Shown here: positions 56,244-64,000 of the stretch, one piece after another
Layout: each line of letters begins with the position of its first letter
Position numbering within the stretch: the first letter of the stretch is position 1
Origin: DATFVA01 sp963745945
Lineage (GTDB): Bacteria; Bacteroidota; Ignavibacteria; Ignavibacteriales; Ignavibacteriaceae
Length of the DNA stretch: 64,000 nt
Direction of reading: 5' to 3'
NCBI GenBank assembly: GCA_963745945.1
Contig: CAVUZG010000001.1
Location: 40,212 to 104,211 of the forward strand
Program-made: the position numbers and the translations under genes
Notes under the pieces: generated by a model
The model's input: only the letters and a program-made list of their open reading frames with translations
Database searches by the model: none
Told to the model about the DNA's origin: nothing

Positions 56244-56275
56244 CCCTTCTGTTTTTATTAAAATAAACAGAAGGG
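56244..56275. other. Stable hairpin between the small gene and the lipoprotein gene
   Basis: CCCTTCTGTTT (56244-56254) pairs perfectly with AAACAGAAGGG (56265-56275), 11 bp with a 10-base loop. On the coding (minus) strand no T-run follows it, so it is not a standard terminator. It may be an mRNA-processing or attenuating structure that sets the ratio of the two genes. Confidence 0.6.
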
Positions 56276-56311
56276 ATAAAAATATTTTATAAATCAAAAT
56301 AAATTTATTAA

Positions 56312-56679
56312 TTAACTCTTGGATATTTTTATTGAAATACTCCAAGTACAATCCGGCGAATGCGAAACAGTTATCGTTATATCCGCATCTTGTAATCCTT
56401 CACCAGAACCACTTTGATTAAGTCCTGAAATTGTAAAGTTTCCAGTAGCACCATTTTGACGTATATTTAATAAAGAATTAAATGCAGAAAGTATTTCATC
56501 CTTAAAGAAATCTGGTGTAGCTGAATGAGTGTTTGATTGACTTGAACTGACGTTAAATCGGCTAGTTATTGCCGAATCAAAATTTGATTTCATATCAGCA
56601 ACAAGAGTTGAAAGATCCGCATTGCTAATAGAATGAATAAAATTAATAACATTTGTATCAGTTAACTTTGAGTTGGCAT
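56312..56679 (-). CDS. Small hypothetical protein, frameshifted near its start
   Basis: The longest clean frame is 93 residues from an ATG at 56593, but it is open further upstream in the same frame. An ATG at 56679 with a perfect GGAGG (56688-56684) 4 bases upstream reads five codons to a stop. Adding one A to the AAA run at 56667-56669 joins the two (MPTQKLTDTNVINFIHSI...), giving about 122 residues. The protein is Ser/Asn/Thr-rich with a C-terminal beta pattern (ITITVSHSPDCTWSISIKI). No signal peptide or known domain was recognised. Function unknown; it is probably paired with the downstream metallopeptidase-like lipoprotein. Confidence 0.55.
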
Positions 56680-56873
56680 AATACCTCCATTTAATTAAAG
56701 ATTTAAAATAACTTTAGCTTTGAAAGAAGTAATAGACGTTTAATAATTTTACACCTAATGTCAACACATTTGTGGTTACGTTATTAATATTTCAATTACC
56801 TTGTATTTAGGATGCCTCTTAATTAATTTTTCTTAATTTTATAAGGCGAATTATAAATAACTTTTACCATCAG

Positions 56874-57305
56874 ATGGCTGTAGAAACAAGAAGCATTAAA
56901 GTAAATTCAAAGGGGAATTCGGATATAATTGATATTACTGATAAAGTATCTGATGAAATTAACCAATCTCCTATAGTAGAAGGAAATGTTCTTATTTTTG
57001 TAAGCGGATCAACAGCCGGAATTACAACCATAGAATTTGAGCCAGGACTCAAAAAGGATTACCCGGAATTTTTTGAGAAAATAATTCCAACAGAAAAAAA
57101 ATATAAACACGATGATACCTGGCACGACGGCAATGGTCATTCACATATCAGGGCTTCATTGCAGGGAGCTTCGTTTACTGTTCCTTTTATTAATAAAAGA
57201 ATGCTGCTCGGTACCTGGCAGCAGATTGTTTTAATTGATTTTGATAACCGGTCACGCAGCCGGGAAATTATTGTTCAACTAAACGGCAGAAATGAAAATG
57301 AATAA
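56874..57305 (+). CDS. YjbQ-family protein (secondary thiamine-phosphate synthase-like)
   Basis: 143 residues, the UPF0047/YjbQ fold. The conserved His-rich segment is KHDDTWHDGNGHSHIRASL, and the C-terminal motif is GTWQQIVLIDFDNRSRSRE. Members of this family show weak thiamine-phosphate synthase activity in vitro; the true role is uncertain. The last 14 bases overlap the next gene, suggesting coupling. Confidence 0.9.
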   Translation: MAVETRSIKVNSKGNSDIIDITDKVSDEINQSPIVEGNVLIFVSGSTAGITTIEFEPGLKKDYPEFFEKIIPTEKKYKHDDTWHDGNGHSHIRASLQGASFTVPFINKRMLLGTWQQIVLIDFDNRSRSREIIVQLNGRNENE

Positions 57306-58134
57306 AAAACTACTGTTATTTTTTGTCCTGGTTTTATTACCCGTTGCAGTTATTTTAAGCTGGGGAGCAGAAGGTCACAAACTCATAAATAAAAAAGCGA
57401 TGGAACTTCTTCCGGATGAAATGAGCGGTTTTGTGAAATGGCAGGATTATATTTCTATTCATTCAGTTGATCCAGATTTAAGAAGAGATAATGATAAAAC
57501 AGAAGGACCGAAGCATTTTATTGATATTGATTTTTATCCTGAATTTCTAAACGGTAAAATGATTGAAGATAAGTCGCAGCTTGTTGCAGAATACGGTGAT
57601 TCTATAGTAACCAAAATGGGACTGCTTCCCTGGGCAACTTTAAATACTTACAACGACCTTATTAAAGCATTCAGGGAAAAGGACAGGGATAAAGCTTTGA
57701 TTTATGCATCAGATCTTGGACATTATGTAGCAGATGGACATCAGCCTATGCACACCATTATGAATTATAACGGACAAATGACGGGGCAGAAAGGTATCCA
57801 TTTCAGGTATGAATCAATAATGGTTGATTCAAATCTTTCACAAATTGCAACTGATTTTGAAGCTGAAAAAGCAAAATATATTGATAACAAACTTGATTTC
57901 ATTTTTAATTATATAACCGATGCAAATTCAGTATCTGATGTTTTATTCGATGCTGATCAGTATGCATTCAAAAAAACAAATTCGCATGATAATTCTGAAT
58001 ACTATAAACTGCTTTGGTTTAAAACAAAATATATCACTGAAACCCAGATTGACAATGCAGCAAGAGATTTCGCTTCATTGTTTTATTCTGCATGGGTCGA
58101 CGGAGGCAAACCTTCATTCGAAGAAATGAATTAA
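57292..58134 (+). CDS. S1/P1 nuclease- or zinc-phospholipase C-like secreted enzyme
   Basis: 280 residues with a signal peptide (KKLLLFFVLVLLPVAVILS). The mature chain begins WGAEGH, as in the S1/P1 nuclease/zinc-dependent phospholipase C fold, where the N-terminal Trp and His bind zinc. Further ligands lie in KHFIDIDFYPE and DLGHYVADGHQPMHT. It is probably a periplasmic or secreted phosphodiesterase acting on nucleic acids. An alternative ATG is at 57298. Confidence 0.85.
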   Translation: MKMNKKLLLFFVLVLLPVAVILSWGAEGHKLINKKAMELLPDEMSGFVKWQDYISIHSVDPDLRRDNDKTEGPKHFIDIDFYPEFLNGKMIEDKSQLVAEYGDSIVTKMGLLPWATLNTYNDLIKAFREKDRDKALIYASDLGHYVADGHQPMHTIMNYNGQMTGQKGIHFRYESIMVDSNLSQIATDFEAEKAKYIDNKLDFIFNYITDANSVSDVLFDADQYAFKKTNSHDNSEYYKLLWFKTKYITETQIDNAARDFASLFYSAWVDGGKPSFEEMN

Positions 58135-58151
58135 TTTTGACGGGGAGAAAT

Positions 58152-61013
58152 ATGAAATTGAAAATTTTACTGTTAACACTTACACTTTTTACGATAGAAA
58201 TATTTTCACAGATTGTTACTACCGTCCCTGAATATCCTACACAGAATGACAGTATAACAATTTATTTTGATGCCACGCAGCCCGGTGCTGAGGAGTTGCT
58301 CAACTACACCGGAACTGTTTATGCACATACAGGAGTAAATACAAATCTTGGAGATTGGCAGCATGTTATAGGCGACTGGGGTAACAATACGAACCAGCCT
58401 GCTCTTACAAGAGACGATGCAAATCATTACCATTTGACAATCGGATATCCAAGACAATTTTATAGTGTATCCAATCCTTCAGAAGAGATTCTTTCTTTGA
58501 ATTTTGTATTCAGAAGTGCGGATGCTACAAGACAAACAAGACCTGATATATTTATTGATCTTTTTACACCGGGAATAAATCTTGTTATAAATTCTCCGGT
58601 AGTAGAAAACATCTATAACGATCCTTTACGTTCGCCTGTATTTGCAGGAGAAAGTGATACTGTAAACATTTCTGTTAGTGCCGTCGAACTCGGCACTCTG
58701 GTTTCCAATATGAATCTTTATGTTGACGGCAGCCTTGAAGCCCAGTCATCATCAAATGTAATAAATTACCAGTTTCTTGCTGCAAATTATTCCACGGGAG
58801 CAAGAACTGTAACAACTATTGCAACAGATACCTCCGGAGATGTTGATACAATTTCATTTGCAATAATGATTAACCCTCCTGTTGCAAGTCTACCACTTCC
58901 TGCAGGGAATGTGCACGGAATAAATTATACAAGCCCGACAAGTGTTACTCTTGCACTTTATGCGCCTTACAAAGATTTCGTTTACGTGATCGGAGACTTT
59001 AATAACTGGGAGGTTAATACGTCATATTTTATGAATAAGTATGAAGTTAATGCCGACAGCGTTGTCTGGTGGATAACAATCGAAAATCTTACTCCCGGAC
59101 AGGAATATGCTTTTCAATATCTGGTTGACGGACAAATAAGAATCGGTGATCCCTATACTGAGAAAGTTCTTGATCCGTTTAATGACCAGTATATTTCCGA
59201 TACAACATATCCAGGTTTAAAGCCTTATCCTTACGGCAAAACTTCAGAGATGGTTTCTGTACTGCAGACAGATCAGCAGCCATACCAGTGGCAGATCACG
59301 AATTTTGAAAAACCCGCTAAGACTGATCTTGTTATCTACGAATTACTGATTAGAGATTTTGTATCAACTCACGATTATAAAACATTAAAAGATACAATCG
59401 GTTATTTAAAAACTCTCGGCGTAAATGCAGTTGAACTGATGCCGGTTATGGAATTTGATGGAAACGAAAGCTGGGGTTATAATCCTGCATTCCACGGTGC
59501 ACCTGATAAATACTATGGACCAAAAGAAGATTTGAAAGCATTTATAGATGAAGCACATGCAAACGGGATAGCAGTTATTCTTGATATAGTTTTGAATCAT
59601 GCTTATGGCCAGAACCCTTTGGTGAGATTGTATTTTGATCAATCTACAGGAAAAGTAACCGCACAGAATCCATGGTTTAATGTTGTTTCACCAAACCCGG
59701 TTTACTCATGGGGTTACGATTTCAACCATGAAAGCAGTGCAACAAAATATTATGTGGACAGAATAAATAAATTCTGGTTATCACAGTATCATATAGATGG
59801 TTTCAGATTTGATTTCAGTAAAGGATTTACAAATACACCCGGCGACGGCTGGAATTACGATCCTGCAAGAATTGCTATACTTGAAAGAATGGCAAATAAA
59901 ATATGGGAAACCGATTCAACCGCGTATATAATTCTTGAACACTTTACTGCGAACAGTGAAGAGAAAGAATTATCAGATTATGGAATGATGCTTTGGGGAA
60001 ATCATAACTGCAACTACAACCAGGCAACAATGGGTTATTCTTCGGGACCATGCGGAACATGGGATTTTTCCGGAATATCTTATAAAAACAGAACATGGAA
60101 CAAACCTTACCTCGTTGGTTATATGGAAAGTCACGATGAAGAGAGACTGATGTATAAGAATCTAACTTATGGTAATTCATCCGGTGATTACAACATCCAG
60201 CACTTTTCAACTGCAATACAAAGAATAAAAGAAGCAGCTACGTTTTTCTTCACAGTGCCCGGACCAAAAATGATATGGCAGTTCGGTGAACTCGGGTATG
60301 ATGTTTCAATTGATGACCCCTGCAGAGTTTGCAATAAACCGATTCTCTGGAATTATTATAATGACCCTGCACGGTTAAAGTTATATAAAGTATTTAAAAC
60401 TTTAATTAATCTGAAAAAAGATTATCCCGCTTTCAGAAGCAGCAGTTTCCAGATGGATGTAGCAAATACCGGAAAACGAATTAATATTTATGACAGTACC
60501 ATGGATGTAGTAGTACTCGGAAACTTCGGTGTTCAGGCTGGTGCATATGATCCTAACTTCAGCCGGATAGGGAAGTGGTATGACTATTTCAGCGGAGATA
60601 GTATGAATGTAACAAATGTTCACACTCTTCTTTTTCTCCAGCCAGGCGAATTTCATATTTACACAACAGTAAAACTTCCCAAACCGGAAAATGATATTCT
60701 AAATGATGTTAAGAGAAATGATCAGCAGGTTGTAAAGGAATTTAATCTTGATCAGAATTTTCCTAATCCTTTTAATCCTTCAACAGAAATCAGATTCAGT
60801 GTAAAGCAAAACTCTCTTGTTGTTCTTAAAATTTATGATGTTTTGGGCAGGGAAGTAAGAACACTCGTTAATGAGGAAATGAATAACGGGCAATACAGTA
60901 TAAAGTGGAACGGGGATAATAACTCCGGTGAAAAAGTAAGTAGCGGTATTTATTTATACAGAATGGAAGCAGGAAAATATATTCAATCAAAAAAAATGCT
61001 TTTGCTTAAATAA
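58152..61013 (+). CDS. Secreted GH13 alpha-amylase-family protein with T9SS sorting domain
   Basis: 953 residues from ATG 58152 (GGGGAG upstream, signal peptide KILLLTLTLFTIEIFSQ); a longer frame from 58092 would bury the signal. Ig-like/CBM-type domains (~20-260) precede a CBM48/E-set domain (VYVIGDFNNWEVN) and a GH13 barrel (~400-800). The barrel has DIVLNHAYG, nucleophile Asp554 (DGFRFDFS), acid/base Glu596 (IILEHFT) and Asp662 (ESHDEERL). The C-terminus is a T9SS type-A domain (NFPNPFNPSTEIRFS ... KKMLLLK). It probably degrades starch or glycogen-like glucans outside the cell. It follows the nuclease gene by 17 bases. Confidence 0.92.
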   Translation: MKLKILLLTLTLFTIEIFSQIVTTVPEYPTQNDSITIYFDATQPGAEELLNYTGTVYAHTGVNTNLGDWQHVIGDWGNNTNQPALTRDDANHYHLTIGYPRQFYSVSNPSEEILSLNFVFRSADATRQTRPDIFIDLFTPGINLVINSPVVENIYNDPLRSPVFAGESDTVNISVSAVELGTLVSNMNLYVDGSLEAQSSSNVINYQFLAANYSTGARTVTTIATDTSGDVDTISFAIMINPPVASLPLPAGNVHGINYTSPTSVTLALYAPYKDFVYVIGDFNNWEVNTSYFMNKYEVNADSVVWWITIENLTPGQEYAFQYLVDGQIRIGDPYTEKVLDPFNDQYISDTTYPGLKPYPYGKTSEMVSVLQTDQQPYQWQITNFEKPAKTDLVIYELLIRDFVSTHDYKTLKDTIGYLKTLGVNAVELMPVMEFDGNESWGYNPAFHGAPDKYYGPKEDLKAFIDEAHANGIAVILDIVLNHAYGQNPLVRLYFDQSTGKVTAQNPWFNVVSPNPVYSWGYDFNHESSATKYYVDRINKFWLSQYHIDGFRFDFSKGFTNTPGDGWNYDPARIAILERMANKIWETDSTAYIILEHFTANSEEKELSDYGMMLWGNHNCNYNQATMGYSSGPCGTWDFSGISYKNRTWNKPYLVGYMESHDEERLMYKNLTYGNSSGDYNIQHFSTAIQRIKEAATFFFTVPGPKMIWQFGELGYDVSIDDPCRVCNKPILWNYYNDPARLKLYKVFKTLINLKKDYPAFRSSSFQMDVANTGKRINIYDSTMDVVVLGNFGVQAGAYDPNFSRIGKWYDYFSGDSMNVTNVHTLLFLQPGEFHIYTTVKLPKPENDILNDVKRNDQQVVKEFNLDQNFPNPFNPSTEIRFSVKQNSLVVLKIYDVLGREVRTLVNEEMNNGQYSIKWNGDNNSGEKVSSGIYLYRMEAGKYIQSKKMLLLK

Positions 61014-61034
61014 TAGAAATTATTTTTAGTTTTT

Positions 61035-61064
61035 AAGGACAGTGAGACATCTGTCCTTTTTTTT
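61035..61064 (+). terminator. Intrinsic terminator after the amylase gene
   Basis: AAGGACAG pairs with CTGTCCTT across an 8-base loop and is followed by an unbroken T-run. It lies 22 bases after the amylase stop. Confidence 0.88.
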
Positions 61065-61149
61065 GACCATTCATAATCTTTGTTTTTGTTTTCTTTATGA
61101 TATTTATTTAGAATTGCGCTTCAAAAATTCAATCAATCAGGAGAAATAT

Positions 61150-62619
61150 ATGAAAGTGTTTGTATACAGCGTGATCTTTGCTTTATTGTTAATTAACTTT
61201 TCATTCCCTCAATCTGTTATCTGGAATCATACTTACGGCGGCGATGCATATGATGAAGCAAATGCAGTTCAGAAAACATTGGAGGGTGGATATATTTTTG
61301 CAGGATATACTCAATCATTTGGTCTCGGAAGATATGGAAACGGGTATGTTGTGAAAACTGATGAGAACGGTGATACTTTGTGGACAAGATTATATGGTAG
61401 CGATGGAATGGATGTTTTTGCTGATATGGTGGTTACACCGGATAGTGGCTGCATTGCTGTTGGCTTAACGGACACGCCAACAAATTTCGAAAATATATAC
61501 GTTGTAAAAGTTGATAAAAACGGAAACACAGTCTTCGAAAAGAATTTTGGCGGAACAGAAAAAGATGTGGCTTTGTCTATAGCACCGTCGGATGATGGTG
61601 GTTTTGTAATGACCGGCGGAACAAAATCATTCAGTGTTGGAGAAGAAGATCTTTTCTTATTTAAAATAAATAGCAGCGGTGATTCTCTTTGGTTTAAAAC
61701 ATATGGTACAACAGGTAACGATCCCGGATATGGAATTAATCCAACTAATGATGGTGGATTTATTGTTACAGGATTGTATAACTGGAGTGATGCCTGGTTA
61801 ATTAAAGCTGATGCAAATGGTGATACTATCTGGACAAAAACATTTGGCGGCACTGACTATGATGAAGCAAATTCTGCAATCCAGACACCTGATAATGGAT
61901 TTGTATTATGCGGAAGCACAAGTTCCATGGGAGCGGGGGAACTTGATGCCTACGTTGTTAAAACTGATTCCCTTGGTAATTTAGAATGGGAAAATACTTA
62001 TGGCGGAAGCGGATACGATGAAGGCAGAAGAATTCTTTCAAAACCTGGTGGAGGTTATATAATTTTGGCAAACACTGATTCTCAAATATCCGGAGAATTT
62101 AATTATTATATAATTTCGGCAGATGAAAATGGAGATACTTTATGGACGAAAACACTTGGCAAGACCGGTGGTGAAGACAGATGCTACGATATACAATACA
62201 CATCCGGAAATAACTATATAATAGCCGGATCTACATTTGATCCTGTCAATCTTGGTGAAGCAACTTTAACTTTAATTAATGATGAAACAATTCCGACAAA
62301 AGTCATTGAGAATCAGATTAGTCCGAAAGGATTTAATTTAAGTGATGCTTATCCTAATCCATTTAATCCATCTACAAGAATTAAATTCACAATAGGAAGC
62401 AAACAGTTTGTAAGTTTAAAAATTTATGATGTATTAGGGAATGAGGTACAAACATTAGTTAATGAAACCAAGTCCCCGGGAAAATATGAGGTTGAATTTT
62501 CCGCCACAGGCGGATCCACATCGGGCGGAAATGCATTTAATCTTCCGAGTGGAGTTTATCTTTACAGGATAAAGGCAGGAAATTTTATTCAAACAAAAAA
62601 AATGCTGCTGCTTAAATAA
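61150..62619 (+). CDS. Secreted seven-repeat (propeller-like) protein with T9SS sorting domain
   Basis: 489 residues from ATG 61150 (CAGGAG upstream; signal peptide SVIFALLLINFSFPQ). A longer frame from 61042 would start inside the preceding terminator. The body holds seven ~50-residue repeats of the form W-x-x-(T/N)-(Y/F)GG...D-x-GG-(F/Y)-I-x-x-G...VK-x-D-x-x-G-(D/N)-(T/S), which fits a seven-bladed beta-propeller. The C-terminus is a T9SS type-A domain (AYPNPFNPSTRIKF ... KKMLLLK). Probably surface-exposed binding or adhesion; no catalytic motif was recognised. Confidence 0.82.
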   Translation: MKVFVYSVIFALLLINFSFPQSVIWNHTYGGDAYDEANAVQKTLEGGYIFAGYTQSFGLGRYGNGYVVKTDENGDTLWTRLYGSDGMDVFADMVVTPDSGCIAVGLTDTPTNFENIYVVKVDKNGNTVFEKNFGGTEKDVALSIAPSDDGGFVMTGGTKSFSVGEEDLFLFKINSSGDSLWFKTYGTTGNDPGYGINPTNDGGFIVTGLYNWSDAWLIKADANGDTIWTKTFGGTDYDEANSAIQTPDNGFVLCGSTSSMGAGELDAYVVKTDSLGNLEWENTYGGSGYDEGRRILSKPGGGYIILANTDSQISGEFNYYIISADENGDTLWTKTLGKTGGEDRCYDIQYTSGNNYIIAGSTFDPVNLGEATLTLINDETIPTKVIENQISPKGFNLSDAYPNPFNPSTRIKFTIGSKQFVSLKIYDVLGNEVQTLVNETKSPGKYEVEFSATGGSTSGGNAFNLPSGVYLYRIKAGNFIQTKKMLLLK

Positions 62620-62626
62620 GCTGGGA

Positions 62627-63379
62627 TTATTTAGTTAACAAAGACAGAATTACTGCACAAGCCGAAGCCACGTTTAGTGATTCGGCTTTCCCTTTTCTCT
62701 TAATTGATATGATATGATCAGATAATTTTCGGATTTTTTCACTCGGTCCATGCGCTTCATTAGAAAGAACCATGACAGATTTATCAGGTAAATTAAAATC
62801 AAAGATATCCTGTCCCTTCAGATCAGAGCAAATTATTTTATATCCTTTTGCTTTTAATTCTTTTATGTTTTCAATACTTACATTTTCAAAAATATTTACA
62901 TGAAATACTGAGCCCATACTTGAACGGACTACTTTAGGATTATAAAGCTCCACAGATTCTTCACTCAATAATACTTCAGTTACCCCGAACCAGTCACAAT
63001 TTCTTATTATAGTTCCCGTGTTGCCCGGGTCAGAAATATTATCTAAATATACAATGAGTTTGCTCCTTACTCTATCAGAGTTGAATTGTTTCTTCGTATA
63101 GGGAAATACTGCAATTACCTCCTGCGGAGATTTTGTATCAGTCAGCTTTTTTAATTCCTGAGATTTAATATGTTCAATCCTTAACCCTTTTAAAGATTCA
63201 AAATATTCAGGTTGGGATTCGAAAAAGGGTAAAGTGGTTAAAACAATTTCGGGTGTAAATCCATTTTCAATTCCCTCTGTTAAAAGCTTATTACCTTCAA
63301 CAATAAATTTTTTCTCTTTCTGCCTCTGTTTTTTATGTAACAGGGAAGCGTAATGTTTTAATTCTTTTTGTGAAATCAT
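62627..63379 (-). CDS. TrmH/SpoU-family RNA 2'-O-methyltransferase
   Basis: 250 residues. An N-terminal substrate-binding domain (RQKEKKFIVEGNKLLTEGI) precedes the knotted SPOUT domain with motif 1 DNISDPGNTGTIIRNCDWFG, motif 2 VMVLSNEAHG and motif 3 SLNVASACAVILSLL. It probably methylates 23S rRNA ribose using SAM; the target nucleotide is unknown. Its start overlaps the DUF971 stop by four bases (ATGA). Confidence 0.93.
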   Translation of the reverse strand: MISQKELKHYASLLHKKQRQKEKKFIVEGNKLLTEGIENGFTPEIVLTTLPFFESQPEYFESLKGLRIEHIKSQELKKLTDTKSPQEVIAVFPYTKKQFNSDRVRSKLIVYLDNISDPGNTGTIIRNCDWFGVTEVLLSEESVELYNPKVVRSSMGSVFHVNIFENVSIENIKELKAKGYKIICSDLKGQDIFDFNLPDKSVMVLSNEAHGPSEKIRKLSDHIISIKRKGKAESLNVASACAVILSLLTK

Positions 63380-63717
63380 ATAAGGTTTTCATAGTTATGT
63401 TGCGTATCGTTTCCTTCATCCTCAGCAAGCTGTTTTAGATTTTCCCAGGTGTAAATTCCGGTGTTGTGTCCGTCTTTCCAGGTGATCTGAATTGCGTATC
63501 CTCCCACGGTCTGAATATCTTTTATTTTGTACATCTCAGGATTACTTGTATCCTTTTTTGCCGGTCTGTAAGTTTTTAACAAAACGGTTTCCCCCTTACA
63601 CATCGCACAGGGACATTCATCACGCAGATACTTTAATCCTAATTCACTTTCAGCATCATCATTCCACATGATGTATAACTTAGTTTTATCTTTTATTTTA
63701 ATTTGTTTAGGGGACAT
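63376..63717 (-). CDS. DUF971 domain protein
   Basis: 113 residues. The family pattern is LYIMWNDDAESELGLKYLRD, then the metal-binding-type CPCAMCKGE, then VGGYAIQITWKDGHNTGIYTW. The fold matches the N-terminal domain of gamma-butyrobetaine hydroxylase. Members often occur beside Fe-S carrier (Mrp/ApbC) genes; here the neighbour is a SpoU methyltransferase. Function is unproven. The start overlaps the stop of a tiny upstream ORF. Confidence 0.88.
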   Translation of the reverse strand: MSPKQIKIKDKTKLYIMWNDDAESELGLKYLRDECPCAMCKGETVLLKTYRPAKKDTSNPEMYKIKDIQTVGGYAIQITWKDGHNTGIYTWENLKQLAEDEGNDTQHNYENLI

Positions 63718-63827
63718 TAGCTTTCCATTGTTTTAATTTTATCTAAAGGTAATTTACCAAAAGTATGATCCTGGTCTATTTGTCTGAATTTTAAACAAGA
63801 GAAAATTAAAAAGAAAATACTAACCAT
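63717..63827 (-). CDS. Possible small lipoprotein ORF
   Basis: 36 residues from ATG 63827. It has a hydrophobic start (VSIFFLIFS) ending in a lipobox-like IFSC, then a short polar tail. Its stop overlaps the DUF971 start (TAATG), which suggests translational coupling. The open frame extends about 12 codons upstream without an ATG, and an AAGGAG at 63865-63860 hints that the true start is a non-standard or corrupted codon near there. Tentative. Confidence 0.35.
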   Translation of the reverse strand: MVSIFFLIFSCLKFRQIDQDHTFGKLPLDKIKTMES

Positions 63828-63922
63828 AAAACAAAGAATCAGGATTTTCGGTTTTAGATCTCCTTAAAACTTCAATTTAAAATGGGAGATAAAAAGCAAA
63901 GATTTCAAAATCCTTTAAAACT

Positions 63923-63956
63923 AAAAAAGCCCTAAAACAGATTGTTTTAAGGCTTT
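63923..63956 (-). terminator. Terminator of the tRNA at the right edge
   Basis: On the minus strand, AAAGCCTTAAAACA pairs with TGTTTTAGGGCTT (one mismatch, three-base loop), followed by TTTT. It begins 5 bases after the tRNA 3' end. Confidence 0.85.
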
Positions 63957-63961
63957 ATTTG

Positions 63962-64000
63962 AGCTGGCAATGGGACTCGAACCCGCAACCTGCTGATTAC
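63962..64000 (-). tRNA. tRNA, 5' part beyond the window; probably Thr
   Basis: The minus strand shows the T-loop TTCGAGT and acceptor 3' strand TGCCAGC with discriminator T. Counting a 5-base variable loop and 5-bp anticodon stem (3' half TCAGC), the last two anticodon bases are GT, giving threonine (NGT). The T discriminator also matches the Thr tRNA at 3519. The 5' half lies outside the window. CCA is not encoded. Confidence 0.7.

Noticed and set aside
61311..61853. Antisense frame of 180 codons inside the propeller gene
   Set aside because: Arises from the repetitive coding sequence of the plus-strand gene; Pro/Ser-rich with no start context.
60760..62619. Long DNA duplication between the amylase and propeller genes
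   Set aside because: Only the T9SS sorting domains match, and at protein level; short DNA matches near the stop codons are explained by the shared domain.
1..64000. CRISPR arrays, IS elements, rRNA genes or prophage genes
   Set aside because: No spaced direct repeats, transposase or integrase motifs, rRNA sequence or phage structural genes were found on either strand.

Overview
The window is a low-GC bacterial chromosome segment, most likely from the Ignavibacteria/Chlorobi side of the Bacteroidota superphylum. This is an inference from several signals. Three secreted proteins end in a type IX secretion (T9SS) type-A sorting domain with the NPFNPST signature and a terminal KKM-(I/L)-L block, a form typical of Ignavibacteria. 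The primary sigma factor is short and lacks region 1.1. At least one promoter fits the Bacteroidota TTTG-N19-TAnnTTTG pattern. The ribonucleotide reductase is the ~1200-residue B12-dependent type. No plasmid, phage, IS element or CRISPR array was seen.

Layout. (1) 1-3092: the 3' end of a secreted T9SS-tagged protein and comM (Mg-chelatase-like ATPase). Each is interrupted by one single-base frameshift. (2) 3100-34550: one contiguous same-strand block holding the whole core expression machinery. It runs tRNA-Tyr, -Gly, -Thr, rpmG, tRNA-Trp, secE-nusG-rplKAJL-rpoBC, then rpsLG-fusA-tuf, then the S10, spc and alpha clusters through secY-map-infA-rpmJ-rpsMKD-rpoA-rplQ. Internal hairpins after rplL, rpoC and tuf and a strong promoter before rpsL divide it into transcriptional modules. 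A tRNA-Gln gene lies between rplR and rpsE. A terminator after rplQ closes the block. (3) 34560-41537: engB, a membrane GAF/degenerate-GGDEF protein, deoB, two bacterial-microcompartment vertex (EutN/CcmL) genes, the primary sigma factor, an NlpC/P60 lipoprotein and a PAP2 phosphatase. (4) 41592-45185, minus: nrdJ, followed by a 527-bp AT-rich gap. (5) 45713-48194: an ABC-2 exporter pair with a LolA-like periplasmic protein. (6) 48266-50696, minus: fabF, a GNAT acetyltransferase and a second PAP2 phosphatase. (7) 50834-54689: a hybrid histidine kinase (PAS-HisKA-HATPase-REC-HPt) convergent with ornithine aminotransferase (rocD). (8) 54860-56679, minus: an AT-rich accessory pair, a HExxH metallopeptidase-like lipoprotein and a frameshifted small protein of unknown function. 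(9) 56874-62619: a YjbQ-family enzyme, an S1/P1-type nuclease, a secreted GH13 alpha-amylase and a seven-repeat propeller-like protein. The last two carry T9SS tags. (10) 62627-64000, minus: a SpoU rRNA methyltransferase, a DUF971 protein, a tiny putative lipoprotein ORF, and the 3' part of a tRNA (probably Thr) with its terminator.

The middle of the window is ordinary, highly conserved housekeeping sequence. The most unusual items are the orphan pair of microcompartment vertex genes next to the sigma factor, the tRNA-Gln inside the spc cluster, the degenerate GGDEF protein, the AT-rich metallopeptidase/small-protein locus, and three independent single-base frameshifts that may be assembly errors. 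I did not find a convincing complete novel system.
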